Below are positions 1 to 8,220 of a stretch of 64,000 nt of DNA, piece by piece. Location of the stretch: NCBI GenBank assembly GCA_039030555.1, contig JBCCDY010000001.1, forward strand, positions 1 through 64,000, given 5' to 3'. Position numbers and translations under genes: made by a program. Every line of letters starts with the position of its first letter. Within the stretch, counting starts at the first letter, position 1. The stretch comes from JBCCDY01 sp039030555. Its GTDB lineage: Bacteria > Bacteroidota > Bacteroidia > Cytophagales > Cyclobacteriaceae. Under the pieces are notes generated by a model that had not been told where the DNA came from, ran no database searches, and was given only the letters and a program-made list of their open reading frames with translations.

Positions 1-1591
1 CATCAGGGTCAAAATCAAATGAAGCTTGAATAGCACCATCTTCGAAGTAATAACGCGATACTATTTCTTCTTCCAAATACTCTTTAATCTCACCACGATG
101 CTCTTCCAAATCATTCTGCTTACTAAGGTTTATCTCCTCCTTTAGTTTATATAGTTGAGTTTTTACTTCATCGTAAAAGCTTTCTTCTTCAAATAGCTCC
201 CGTAAGTCACTTAATTTACTTTCTGTCTTTGTTTCGTAACTGTAATCTTTACCACTCAACCAATCTATAAACTCTTGATACTCTGAGTCGGAAAGCTGAA
301 AATTATCCGGATCTGTTATCTCATCATGACTATAGTAGTATTGTGTAGCATAATCGAACATTAAACTTTTTGAAACCAGACTTAAGGTTATAGGTGCAAC
401 ATCCAATTCTTTCACTTCTACATCGGGATCTACTCCTCCTCCGTCGTAAACAACCCTTCCATTTTGAGTCGTAAAAGCTGTTTTAAGAGAATCAGGTATT
501 TTACCAACGCTCCCATCTTCATTTCGGTGTGAATAGTCAATGGCTTGAATGCATCTCCCACTTGGGATATAATATTTGGCTGTTGTAACCTTTAATTGAG
601 AGTTGTAGGTCAATGGCCTTGTCGCTTGAACCAGGCCTTTACCAAATGTTTTTTGTCCTACTAAAATACCTCGGTCGTAATCCTGAATGACTCCCGCAAC
701 AATTTCCGAAGCTGATGCACTTCTACTATTTGTTAAAACAGCTAAAGGTATTTCTGTATCCAAAGGATTATCTAAAGCTTTGTAAGTCTTATTCCAGTCC
801 TTCACTTTACCTTTAGTGCTCACAACTTCAGAGCCCTTCGGGATGAAAATATTAGATATGTTTACAGCCTCATTGAGTAAACCTCCCGGATTACCTCTTA
901 AGTCAAGAATTATTTTTTCCGCCCCATCATTCTTTAAGCTAACAACTGCTTTTCTAACTTCTTTAGAGGCATTTGTAGTAAAGTCACTTAATTTCAGATA
1001 GCCAATATTTTCAGTAACCATTCCGTAATAAGGGACATTATCGATAATGATTTTTTCCCTTTTCATCGATATGTCGAAAGGCTCCTCCCGGTTATACCTT
1101 TCTATGGTTAGCGTTATTTCCGTTCCTGATTGACCTTTCAATAGCTTACTGATCTCGGTAGTAGTTTTTCCATTTACCTCAATACCATCGATCTTGACGA
1201 TTTTATCTCCGATCTTTAACCCTGCTTTTTCAGCAGGAAAGCCTTTATAAGGCATAATAACCAAATTTTTTCCTTCTCTTTTTCCTACTAAAGCACCTAT
1301 TCCTCCATATTCACCAGTGGTCAGTGTTCTGTAATCTTCAATGGCATCTTCAGGAATATAATTAGTGTAAGGATCAAGATTCCTCAACATAGCATCAATA
1401 CCAGTCTCAATTAGTTGATTCGGATTAACCTCATCTACATAGTAGGTATTAACTTCCTTAAACAGTGTTGCAAAAATATCCAGGTTTTTGACAATCTCGA
1501 AATATCGTTCTTGAGGTTTAATGAAAGCTGTAAAAGCTATGGTAAAAATGGCTAGTACGAGAAGAGGAAGTTTTAAATTAAATCGCTTCAT
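1..1591 (-). CDS. S41 family C-terminal processing peptidase (partial, 3' end outside window)
   Basis: The reading frame opens at the ATG complementing 1589-1591 and stays open to the window edge, giving 530 residues. The N-terminus is a signal anchor (basic MKR then a hydrophobic run to about residue 24). A PDZ domain follows at about 90-170 (GEYGGIGALV, AEKAGLKIGDKI). The tail-specific protease fold carries LDLRGNPGG near 230, the catalytic serine motif NSRSASASEI near 288-297 and the partner lysine in TFGKG near 318. This is the Prc/CtpA family of periplasmic Ser-Lys proteases that cleave from C-termini. A C-terminal extension of more than 150 residues beyond the catalytic core is helical and charged, as in many Bacteroidota members. 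It lies 36 bp downstream of rnpA on the same strand, so co-transcription with rpmH-rnpA is likely. The substrate is unknown. Confidence 0.93.
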   Translation of the reverse strand, partial: MKRFNLKLPLLVLAIFTIAFTAFIKPQERYFEIVKNLDIFATLFKEVNTYYVDEVNPNQLIETGIDAMLRNLDPYTNYIPEDAIEDYRTLTTGEYGGIGALVGKREGKNLVIMPYKGFPAEKAGLKIGDKIVKIDGIEVNGKTTTEISKLLKGQSGTEITLTIERYNREEPFDISMKREKIIIDNVPYYGMVTENIGYLKLSDFTTNASKEVRKAVVSLKNDGAEKIILDLRGNPGGLLNEAVNISNIFIPKGSEVVSTKGKVKDWNKTYKALDNPLDTEIPLAVLTNSRSASASEIVAGVIQDYDRGILVGQKTFGKGLVQATRPLTYNSQLKVTTAKYYIPSGRCIQAIDYSHRNEDGSVGKIPDSLKTAFTTQNGRVVYDGGGVDPDVEVKELDVAPITLSLVSKSLMFDYATQYYYSHDEITDPDNFQLSDSEYQEFIDWLSGKDYSYETKTESKLSDLRELFEEESFYDEVKTQLYKLKEEINLSKQNDLEEHRGEIKEYLEEEIVSRYYFEDGAIQASFDFDPD

Positions 1592-1627
1592 ACTTTATGC
1601 AATTGACAGAATATAATTGAGATGGAA

Positions 1628-2020
1628 TTAAGTAATGGAATTACCTGATTCTTTATTAATACGTTTAATTATGGAAGATAGTTTGTTCTTGATGAATTCA
1701 AAATCATGAACCTCCCTGGTTCGATAGATTAACGCAATTGTTAAGTACTGGCCCTCAAAACTTAAGGGGGGGGGTAATTGCCTGTAGCTTTCCCTAACCA
1801 GCCGTTTTATCCGGTTCCTTTCTACTGCTTTCTTAAAGTTTTTTTTGGAAACGGATATTAAAATCTTTGGAGATACTGAGTCCTTAGATTCCGATTTTTG
1901 GAGTTTATAGAGTATTCTGAAGGGGTATAAACTAAAAGAGGAGCTCTTTTCGAAGAGCTCCTCAATTTGTTTTTTCGAATTAAGTCTATTCGACTTGGGA
2001 AAAGTATTCTTTCTTAGAAT
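1628..2020 (-). CDS. rnpA: Ribonuclease P protein component, with an apparent AUU start
   Basis: This is the protein subunit of RNase P, which helps the catalytic RNA remove 5' leaders from tRNA precursors. The translation has the family hallmark near the N-terminus (TFPKSNRLNSKKQIEELF) and the RNR-like basic motif KKAVERNRIKRLVRE in the middle. At about 130 residues the length is normal. It sits just after rpmH, the usual neighbour. No ATG, GTG or TTG exists between the upstream in-frame TAA and the conserved block, and the only plausible initiators are ATT codons at 2020-2018 or 2023-2021, right after the rpmH stop. I chose 2020; translational coupling to rpmH is likely. A run of nine C (nine G on the plus strand, about 1766-1774) encodes three prolines. 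A sequence error that hides a normal start cannot be excluded. Confidence 0.88.
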   Translation of the reverse strand: MLRKNTFPKSNRLNSKKQIEELFEKSSSFSLYPFRILYKLQKSESKDSVSPKILISVSKKNFKKAVERNRIKRLVRESYRQLPPPLSFEGQYLTIALIYRTREVHDFEFIKNKLSSIIKRINKESGNSIT

Positions 2021-2024
2021 AATT

Positions 2025-2186
2025 CTAATTCTTTAAATGCGTTCTTTCGTCAGAAACTGTTAATCTTTTTCTTCCTTTAGCCCTTCTTCTGGCCAAAAGT
2101 GCTCTTCCGCTTTTCGTAGCCATTTTACTTCTGAAACCGTGCTTATTTGTTCTTTTCTTAACAGAAGGTTGAAATGTCCTTTTCAT
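2025..2186 (-). CDS. rpmH: 50S ribosomal protein L34
   Basis: This 53-residue, very basic protein reads MKRTFQPSVKKRTNKHGFR at its N-terminus and contains the classic L34 stretch MATKSGRALLARRRAKGRK. L34 binds 23S rRNA in the large subunit. The ATG complements 2184-2186 and the TAG complements 2025-2027. The usual rpmH-rnpA gene order is kept, with the next gene beginning within a few bases of this stop. A strong promoter match lies about 140 bp upstream, so the transcript has a fairly long leader. The C-terminal tail (TVSDERTHLKN) is a few residues longer than in most bacteria. Confidence 0.96.
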   Translation of the reverse strand: MKRTFQPSVKKRTNKHGFRSKMATKSGRALLARRRAKGRKRLTVSDERTHLKN

Positions 2187-2329
2187 GTGTATTGTCTTTT
2201 TTAAAAGGTCACATGGAATCTTTCATTAAAATTTATGCAACGACTATGTTAAAATCGTTTCTAACTTTTAATGACGATTTCATGGCAAAATATATCTATG
2301 TCTTTAATCCTATTTTGGTAATTGGCCTG

Positions 2330-2359
2330 CAAAGATAGGTAAGTTATTAATTATTTCAA
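2330..2359 (-). promoter_or_regulatory. Bacteroidota-type promoter for rpmH-rnpA
   Basis: On the minus strand, TTG (complement of 2357-2359) is followed by exactly 19 bases and then TATCTTTG (complement of 2330-2337). This matches the phylum consensus of TTG at -33 and TAnnTTTG at -7. It would start a transcript near 2325 with a leader of roughly 140 bases before rpmH. It lies between the dxs stop and rpmH, so rpmH-rnpA need not depend on dxs transcription. Confidence 0.7.
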
Positions 2360-2362
2360 AAA

Positions 2363-4288
2363 CTATTTAGTTACTAAGCTTGGCTTAAGTTTAAGTAGTT
2401 CCAGAGCAGTATTCTTAATTCCGGTCGAATCAAAACCACATTCCGTATGCAATTCTAGTTGGGTTCCGTGTTCAACAATCCTATCAGGAATACCTAATCT
2501 TTTTACTTTGGCAGAATATCCGTGGTCGGCCATGAATTCAATCACAGCACTGCCCATGCCTCCCTGAATAACACCATCTTCAACGGTTATTACCTCATCG
2601 AATTTTCCAAATACTTCATGAAGGATTTCTTCATCCAGTGGCTTGGCAAACCTCATATCATAGTGTGCCGCATCTACTCCTTCTTGTAAAAGATCAATAC
2701 ATGCATCTACCGCATAATTACCTATATGGCCGATCGTTAATATTGCGATGTCCTTTCCTTCCTTAATTTTTCTACCCTTCCCAATCTCTATCTTCTGAAA
2801 TGGTGTTCTCCATTCGGGCATTACACCTTGACCACGGGGATACCTTATCGTAAATGCACCACTATCCAAGAACTGAGAGGTATACATCATATTTCGAAGC
2901 TCTTCTTCATTCATAGGAGAAGCAACGGTCATATTTGGCAAGCATCGCATGTAAGCAATGTCATAACATCCATGGTGGGTAGGGCCATCAGCGCCAGCAA
3001 ATCCAGCCCTGTCCAGACAAAATATTACCGGAAGGTCCTGGATACATACATCATGAATCACCTGATCATAAGCTCTTTGCATGAACGTACTGTAGATATT
3101 ACAGAAAGGAATCAGGCCTTGAGTTGCTAATCCCGCAGAGAACGTGACGGCATGCTGTTCTGCTATTCCCACATCATATGCTCTATCAGGCATTTCCTTC
3201 ATCATGATATTTAATGAAGACCCTGATGGCATTGCAGGTGTAATGCCTACTATTTTTTCATTTTCTTTTGCTAGTTCTACAATTGTATGACCAAAAACTT
3301 CCTGATATTTTGGAGGCTGAGGCGTATCAATTACTTTCTTCTGGATTACCCCAGTTATCTTATCAAATTTACCGGGTGCATGCCATTTCGTTTGATCCTT
3401 TTCAGCAGGTTCATAACCTTTACCCTTACAGGTTACACAATGTAAAATTTTAGGGCCTTTTATATCTTTCAAGTCTGAAAGAACATGAACTAAGTGATCT
3501 ATATCGTGACCGTCTACTGGGCCAAAATACCTTAAATTAAGAGACTCAAAGAAGTTGCTTTGACTCAATAAAAGTGATTTTAAGCTATTCTCTAACTTCG
3601 CAACTATATCTCTAGCGTTCGGTCCAAATTTGCTCACTTTTCCCAAAACGTTCCAAATATCATCTCTGAATTTATTGTACGTATGAGAAGTAGTGATATC
3701 TGTTAGATAATCTTTTAGCGCTCCCACATTCGGATCAATAGACATACAATTATCATTTAATATGATCAGTACATCTGCGTTAGTAGAGCCGGCATGGTTC
3801 ATTCCCTCGAAAGCGATTCCGCCGGTCATTGCGCCATCTCCGATTACGGCGATATGCTTTCTTTCATCTTCATTCTTGTAAGCAGAAGCTACTGCCATTC
3901 CCAGAGCTGCTGAAACCGAAGTTGATGAATGTCCTACACCGAAAGCATCATAATCGCTTTCTTTTCTTTTAGGAAAACCTGAAAGTCCATTATAAACTCT
4001 GTTTGTGTGAAATTCATTTCTTCTACCCGTAAGTATCTTATGTCCGTAAGCCTGATGCCCGACATCCCAAATCAGTTGATCATCCGGCGTGTTAAATACA
4101 TAGTGGAGCGCCACAGTCAATTCTACTACACCCAGACTTGCTCCAAAGTGTCCACCATAAACACTTACGGTATCTATAATAAACTGTCGAAGCTCATTAC
4201 ATACTTTTACTAAATCTCCCTGATCAAGCTTTTTCAGATCGTCTGGAGTGGAGATTTTCGCTAGAATTTCACCGGGTTCTATCAACAT
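2363..4288 (-). CDS. dxs: 1-deoxy-D-xylulose-5-phosphate synthase
   Basis: This thiamine-diphosphate enzyme condenses pyruvate and glyceraldehyde 3-phosphate to DXP, the first step of the MEP isoprenoid pathway. At 641 residues it is full length. The transketolase-like N-domain has H47 in GGHFGASLG and the ThDP/Mg motif GDGAMTGG at 150-157. The pyrimidine-binding domain has GIAEQHAV and DRAGFAGADGPTHHG, and a transketolase C-domain closes the protein. The leading MLIEPGEILAKISTPDDLK is typical of the family, supporting the start. No other isoprenoid gene is adjacent. The gene is divergent from scpA across a 158-bp AT-rich gap. Confidence 0.97.
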   Translation of the reverse strand: MLIEPGEILAKISTPDDLKKLDQGDLVKVCNELRQFIIDTVSVYGGHFGASLGVVELTVALHYVFNTPDDQLIWDVGHQAYGHKILTGRRNEFHTNRVYNGLSGFPKRKESDYDAFGVGHSSTSVSAALGMAVASAYKNEDERKHIAVIGDGAMTGGIAFEGMNHAGSTNADVLIILNDNCMSIDPNVGALKDYLTDITTSHTYNKFRDDIWNVLGKVSKFGPNARDIVAKLENSLKSLLLSQSNFFESLNLRYFGPVDGHDIDHLVHVLSDLKDIKGPKILHCVTCKGKGYEPAEKDQTKWHAPGKFDKITGVIQKKVIDTPQPPKYQEVFGHTIVELAKENEKIVGITPAMPSGSSLNIMMKEMPDRAYDVGIAEQHAVTFSAGLATQGLIPFCNIYSTFMQRAYDQVIHDVCIQDLPVIFCLDRAGFAGADGPTHHGCYDIAYMRCLPNMTVASPMNEEELRNMMYTSQFLDSGAFTIRYPRGQGVMPEWRTPFQKIEIGKGRKIKEGKDIAILTIGHIGNYAVDACIDLLQEGVDAAHYDMRFAKPLDEEILHEVFGKFDEVITVEDGVIQGGMGSAVIEFMADHGYSAKVKRLGIPDRIVEHGTQLELHTECGFDSTGIKNTALELLKLKPSLVTK

Positions 4289-4446
4289 AATCGTGGTTCG
4301 TATAGGTAGTCAAACAGCAAGGATATACTATATGTTTGGACACAATTTTTTTTTACTTTGCTTTTTACAAGCGAAAGACAAAATTAGCTCTTTTTTTAAG
4401 AAGCGATAAATAACTTACTTTTTATCTCGAATTAAAATCTAAATTC

Positions 4447-5190
4447 TTGAACTACGAGATTAAATTACCTCTCTTCCAAGGCCCTTTTGATCTTCTCCTT
4501 TTCTTTATTGAACGGGATGAACTGGACATTCATGATATTCCGATTTCAAAGATCACGGAAGATTTTTTGGCCTACATCAGGGAGATGGAGCAACTCAATA
4601 TTGAGCTTGCCAGTGAGTTTATCCTTGTTGCAGCTACTTTGATGAGGATAAAATCCAAGATGTTATTACCCAGGCCTGAATTAGATAAAGAAGGCAATGA
4701 GATCGATCCTAGAGAAGAATTAGTAAGGCACCTTTTGGAATACAAAAAGTATAAATCGGTACTGGGTGAATTAGGGAAACTAGAAATTTCAAGGCTTGCC
4801 AAAGAACGTAGGGGGAATGTAATCCAGGAAATCCGAAAGCTTTCTGAGACTACCAATGTAGAAGCCGAGCTACAGGATGTCGACCTGTATAAATTACTAA
4901 AGGTTTACGGAAAGGTGCTCAAGCAATTTGAGGAAGAGCAGAATAAACCTGTTCATGAAGTTGTGCAGTATCCTTTTACCATCTCCGGACAAAAAGAGTT
5001 TATACTGAACCGTTTCAAATTAAATCCAAGGGTGGCATTTACAGACATCGTTTCAGAAGCCAAAGAAAAAATAGAGATCATCTATAACTTCCTGGCAATA
5101 TTGGAACTTCTTCAAGCCCGGTTGATCACTATGACGATCGGGGAGGGATTTAATAATTTCTGGATCGAAGAGAAAAGTCCCGAAGATTAA
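4447..5190 (+). CDS. scpA: Segregation and condensation protein A (TTG start)
   Basis: ScpA is the kleisin subunit that bridges SMC heads and, with ScpB, forms the bacterial condensin needed for chromosome compaction and segregation. The N-terminal block YEIKLPLFQGPFDLLLFFIERDELDI is diagnostic, followed by the helical LASEFILVAATLMRIKSKMLLPRP segment. The C-terminal winged-helix region (about 165-240) contacts the SMC cap. The length of 247 residues is normal. The family alignment begins exactly at the TTG at 4447-4449 and the next in-frame ATG would remove the conserved N-terminus, so TTG is the likely initiator. scpB and smc are not next to it. It converges with ndk across 26 bp. Confidence 0.95.
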   Translation: MNYEIKLPLFQGPFDLLLFFIERDELDIHDIPISKITEDFLAYIREMEQLNIELASEFILVAATLMRIKSKMLLPRPELDKEGNEIDPREELVRHLLEYKKYKSVLGELGKLEISRLAKERRGNVIQEIRKLSETTNVEAELQDVDLYKLLKVYGKVLKQFEEEQNKPVHEVVQYPFTISGQKEFILNRFKLNPRVAFTDIVSEAKEKIEIIYNFLAILELLQARLITMTIGEGFNNFWIEEKSPED

Positions 5191-5216
5191 GTTCAGGACT
5201 TTTTAGATACTTATCG

Positions 5217-5633
5217 TTAGAAAACTTCGGTCCTTGAAAAAAAGAACCCACCTTCTATTTTAGCATTTTCATCGGAATCAGAACCATGGATAGCATTAGC
5301 TTCAATAGACTTTGCAAAAAGCTTTCTAACAGTTCCTTCTGCTGCTTCCGCAGGGTTTGTTGCTCCTATCAGCTTTCTAAAATCCTCTACGGCATTCTCC
5401 TTTTCCAAAACAATAGCCATAATTGGCCCTGAAGACATATACGCAACCAAGTCCTTGTAAAAAGGCCTCTCTTTATGTACCTCGTAAAATTGGCCTGCCC
5501 TTTCTTCCGTAAGTTTTGTGATTTTTGCGGCCTTCAATTTGAATCCCGCTTCCTCTATCATTCTGATAATTGCCCCTGAATTAGAGTCTCCGAAAGCATC
5601 GGGTTTGATCATTGTGAACGTTATGTTGCTCAT
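5217..5633 (-). CDS. ndk: Nucleoside diphosphate kinase
   Basis: The enzyme moves the gamma phosphate of ATP onto other (d)NDPs through a phosphohistidine, balancing nucleotide pools. At 138 residues it is the standard short form. Visible signatures are TFTMIKPDAF at the N-terminus, the ribose-binding region around ERPFYKDLVAYMSSGP, and the active-site NAIHGSDS with catalytic H116. The gene stands alone on the minus strand, converging with scpA. A -7 promoter match lies about 30 bp upstream. Confidence 0.97.
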   Translation of the reverse strand: MSNITFTMIKPDAFGDSNSGAIIRMIEEAGFKLKAAKITKLTEERAGQFYEVHKERPFYKDLVAYMSSGPIMAIVLEKENAVEDFRKLIGATNPAEAAEGTVRKLFAKSIEANAIHGSDSDENAKIEGGFFFSRTEVF

Positions 5634-5661
5634 CTTTTATTATGCTTAATTTGTTAGATGG

Positions 5662-5669
5662 CAAAAATA
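5662..5669 (-). promoter_or_regulatory. Candidate -7 element for ndk
   Basis: The minus strand reads TATTTTTG here, a full match to TAnnTTTG, about 29 bases before the ndk ATG. No clear TTG is seen at the -33 spacing, so the call rests on the -7 element and position alone. Confidence 0.4.
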
Positions 5670-5816
5670 AGAAGAGGTTTATACTTTCCTTTCATGTTCC
5701 TGAAATAATCGAAAATCAAATTCTTGTTTATTCGATTTGAAAAAAGATTTTTCCAGATTAAAAATTTAATTATCACTTTTGCCCTCTTAATTAGATTTTA
5801 ACTAACCCATTGGTGA

Positions 5817-6854
5817 ATGGAGAAATTCCAGGAATTCAAAAGTCTGATCAACGGAAATCCGCTAAAAATAGTAATTACCACCCATCATAAACCCGATGCA
5901 GACGCCTTGGGATCTTCTTTAGGTCTTGCCAGCTACTTAAAGGCTAAAGGTCATAATGTGATCGTGATCACACCAACAGATTATCCGGAATTCCTGTATT
6001 GGATGGGCGGACACAAGGATGTTGTGATTTACAATTTTGGAAATGAGAAAAAATCAGAGAGACTTTGTAATGAAGCTGATCTGATTTTCTCCCTGGATTA
6101 CAATAACCTTTCAAGAATAAATGAATTAGGCAAGGCGGTAGCAAATAGTAATGCCAATAAAGTGCTCATCGATCATCATTTGGACCCTGACGATTTTGCA
6201 GATTTTGAATTCTGGTCTGTCAAGGCTGCTGCGACTGCTGAGTTAGTGTATGAGCTTATCGTAAAACTTGGGGATAAAAGCTTCATCAACAGGAATATTG
6301 CGGAATGTCTTTATGCAGGAATCATGACTGATACTGGTGGATTCCGGCATAGCAATACCTCAAAAAATGTGCATTTGATCACTGCTGAATTAATTCAGGC
6401 TGGTGCTGATGTTACGAAGGTCAGTAAACTTATTTACGATAACAGTTCTCTTGAACGACTGAAGTTTATAGGTTATGCCCTGAGCGAAAAATTACAAGTA
6501 CTCCCGGAATACAGAGTAGCTTATTTTGCCATTACTGCTGCTGAGTTAAAACGGTTCAGCTCTAAGACCGGAGATACAGAAGGCTTGGTCAACTATGCCT
6601 TATCAATCAAGGGAATTAATATGGCAGCGTTGATCATCGATAGAACCGAAGCGGTTAAAATGTCGTTTCGTTCCATTGGTAATTTTTCAGTCAATGAATT
6701 TGCCCAAAAGCATTTCAACGGAGGAGGCCACAAAAATGCTGCTGGTGGACGATCAGAGGAGTCATTAGAAACGACTGTTAAAAAGTTCGAAGAGGCTTTG
6801 AAGGAGTACAAAGATGAGCTACTCGAAAAGCCTGACGTAGTTTCAGTATCATAA
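5817..6854 (+). CDS. DHH/DHHA1 family phosphoesterase, NrnA-like
   Basis: The protein (345 residues) belongs to the DHH superfamily of manganese-dependent phosphoesterases that includes NrnA, which degrades nanoRNAs and dephosphorylates pAp, and the cyclic-dinucleotide or pApA phosphodiesterases. Seen directly: motif HHKPDADALGSSLG near residue 22, a second metal-binding aspartate in SLDYNN, the DHH motif in LIDHHLDP, GIMTDTGGFRHSN, and the DHHA1 substrate motif FNGGGHKNAAGG near 300. There is no transmembrane segment or CBS domain, so it is soluble. The exact substrate among nanoRNA, pAp and pApA cannot be told from sequence. Its 3' end overlaps the convergent SDR gene by 6 bp. Confidence 0.88.
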   Translation: MEKFQEFKSLINGNPLKIVITTHHKPDADALGSSLGLASYLKAKGHNVIVITPTDYPEFLYWMGGHKDVVIYNFGNEKKSERLCNEADLIFSLDYNNLSRINELGKAVANSNANKVLIDHHLDPDDFADFEFWSVKAAATAELVYELIVKLGDKSFINRNIAECLYAGIMTDTGGFRHSNTSKNVHLITAELIQAGADVTKVSKLIYDNSSLERLKFIGYALSEKLQVLPEYRVAYFAITAAELKRFSSKTGDTEGLVNYALSIKGINMAALIIDRTEAVKMSFRSIGNFSVNEFAQKHFNGGGHKNAAGGRSEESLETTVKKFEEALKEYKDELLEKPDVVSVS

Positions 6855-7637
6855 AGAGCCCGTTCTGCCACCATCTACCGGAATATTAACCCCATTTATG
6901 TAAGCCGCAAAAGGTGAAGCTAAAAAAGCTGCCAAATATCCTAATTCAATAGGCTCTCCAAATCTTTTGGCAGGAACTGAATTGATCATATTCTGTTGGA
7001 CTTGTTCTTTGGGTTGGGCACTTTTTTCAGATTTTGAATTGATAATGCTATCCAGTCGTGCTGTTTTTACGAATCCTGGCAGAATATTATTAATGGTAAT
7101 TCCATACTCAGCAAGTTCGAGAGAAAGTGTTTTTGACCAATTCGCCATCGCCCCCCTAATGGTGTTTGATACGCCAAGGCCAGGAATTGGGATTTTTACA
7201 GAGGTACTAACGATGTTGATTATCCTACCATATCCATTTGATTTCATACTTTTAACGCAGTATTGGGTTAAAATTTGGCTGCAAAGAATGTGTTGCTCAA
7301 ACGCTTTTCTCAATTGTTGGATATTTGAATCAATTAGTTCACCTCCCGCTGGCCCTCCCGTATTATTGATTAGTACATCAAATCCTTCATTTTCTGATAG
7401 ATAATCATTTATCACTTTTTCAACTTGGTTGGAGTCTGAAAAGTCAGCAACTAAAATTTCCTGAGACTGACCCTGATCTGAATTCAACTCATTTTTAGCA
7501 CTTTTGAGCCTTTCTTCATTTCTAGCCATCAAGACTACTTCAGAACCACATTCTGCCAGGCTTTGTGCAATTGCAAAACCTATCCCCTGGCTACTGCCAC
7601 AAACCAGCGATCTCTTACCTTTTAAATCAATTTCCAC
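6849..7637 (-). CDS. SDR-family protein with altered catalytic Tyr and Lys, next to kynurenine genes
   Basis: This is a short-chain dehydrogenase/reductase fold of 262 residues. The nucleotide-binding motif GSSQGIG is at 14-20, NNTGG at 91-95, and a C-terminal GVNIPVDGG is present. The usual catalytic triad is not intact: S144 is there, but the position of the YxxxK motif reads S157-N-T-I-R161, so the proton-donating Tyr and the Lys are replaced. Such SDR-like proteins without the Tyr exist as a recognised subgroup and may have lost or changed activity. It is transcribed divergently from the 3-hydroxyanthranilate dioxygenase gene with a 52-bp gap, suggesting a link to kynurenine breakdown. 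A role on 2-aminomuconate-type intermediates is only a guess. Confidence 0.85.
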   Translation of the reverse strand: MEIDLKGKRSLVCGSSQGIGFAIAQSLAECGSEVVLMARNEERLKSAKNELNSDQGQSQEILVADFSDSNQVEKVINDYLSENEGFDVLINNTGGPAGGELIDSNIQQLRKAFEQHILCSQILTQYCVKSMKSNGYGRIINIVSTSVKIPIPGLGVSNTIRGAMANWSKTLSLELAEYGITINNILPGFVKTARLDSIINSKSEKSAQPKEQVQQNMINSVPAKRFGEPIELGYLAAFLASPFAAYINGVNIPVDGGRTGSL

Positions 7638-7689
7638 GATAAAGATGTTATATTAAGGTTGATATTATCATACTAATTAAAAAACTAAA

Positions 7690-8217
7690 ATGGCTATAAA
7701 ATCACCATTTAATCTACAAAAATGGATTGAAGATAACCGAGGTCTTTTAAAGCCGCCCGTTGGAAATAAGAATCTCTATGTCGAATCGGGAGATTATATA
7801 GTGATGATTGTTGGAGGGCCTAATGCGAGAAAAGATTACCATTACAATGAAACGGAAGAGTTATTTTATCAATTAGAAGGCTCCATTACAGTCTATATTC
7901 AGGAGGATGGAGAGAAAAAAGAAGTCAAGATCAACGAAGGTGAAATGTTCTTGCTTCCTGCTAAAATTCCGCATTCACCCGTAAGGCCTGAAAATACAGT
8001 TGGTTTAGTGATTGAACGAAAGAGAGAGCCTCATCATAAAGATGGGTTGATGTGGTTTGCGGATCAGTCCAATGAAAAGTTATACGAAGAGTACTTCCAT
8101 CTAACCAATATTGAAAAGGATTTTTTGCCTGTTTTTAAACGGTTTTATTCATCTGAAGAATTAAGGACTTGCAAAAAAACAGGAGAGGTGATGGAAGTAG
8201 ATGAAAGGTTTATTTAG
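7690..8217 (+). CDS. 3-hydroxyanthranilate 3,4-dioxygenase
   Basis: This cupin dioxygenase opens the ring of 3-hydroxyanthranilate to 2-amino-3-carboxymuconate 6-semialdehyde (ACMS). At 175 residues it matches the short bacterial form. The iron ligands lie in KDYHYNETEELFYQLEGSITV (His and Glu) and the later His in LPAKIPHSPVRPE. Bacterial homologues often carry a second, rubredoxin-like iron site from CxxC pairs near the C-terminus. Here the tail reads TCKKTGEV with a single Cys, so that auxiliary site appears lost. It heads a tightly packed four-gene kynurenine operon, 3 bp before the decarboxylase. It is known as HAAO, NbaC or KynC in different organisms, so no symbol is assigned. Confidence 0.93.
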   Translation: MAIKSPFNLQKWIEDNRGLLKPPVGNKNLYVESGDYIVMIVGGPNARKDYHYNETEELFYQLEGSITVYIQEDGEKKEVKINEGEMFLLPAKIPHSPVRPENTVGLVIERKREPHHKDGLMWFADQSNEKLYEEYFHLTNIEKDFLPVFKRFYSSEELRTCKKTGEVMEVDERFI

Positions 8218-8220
8218 ATC

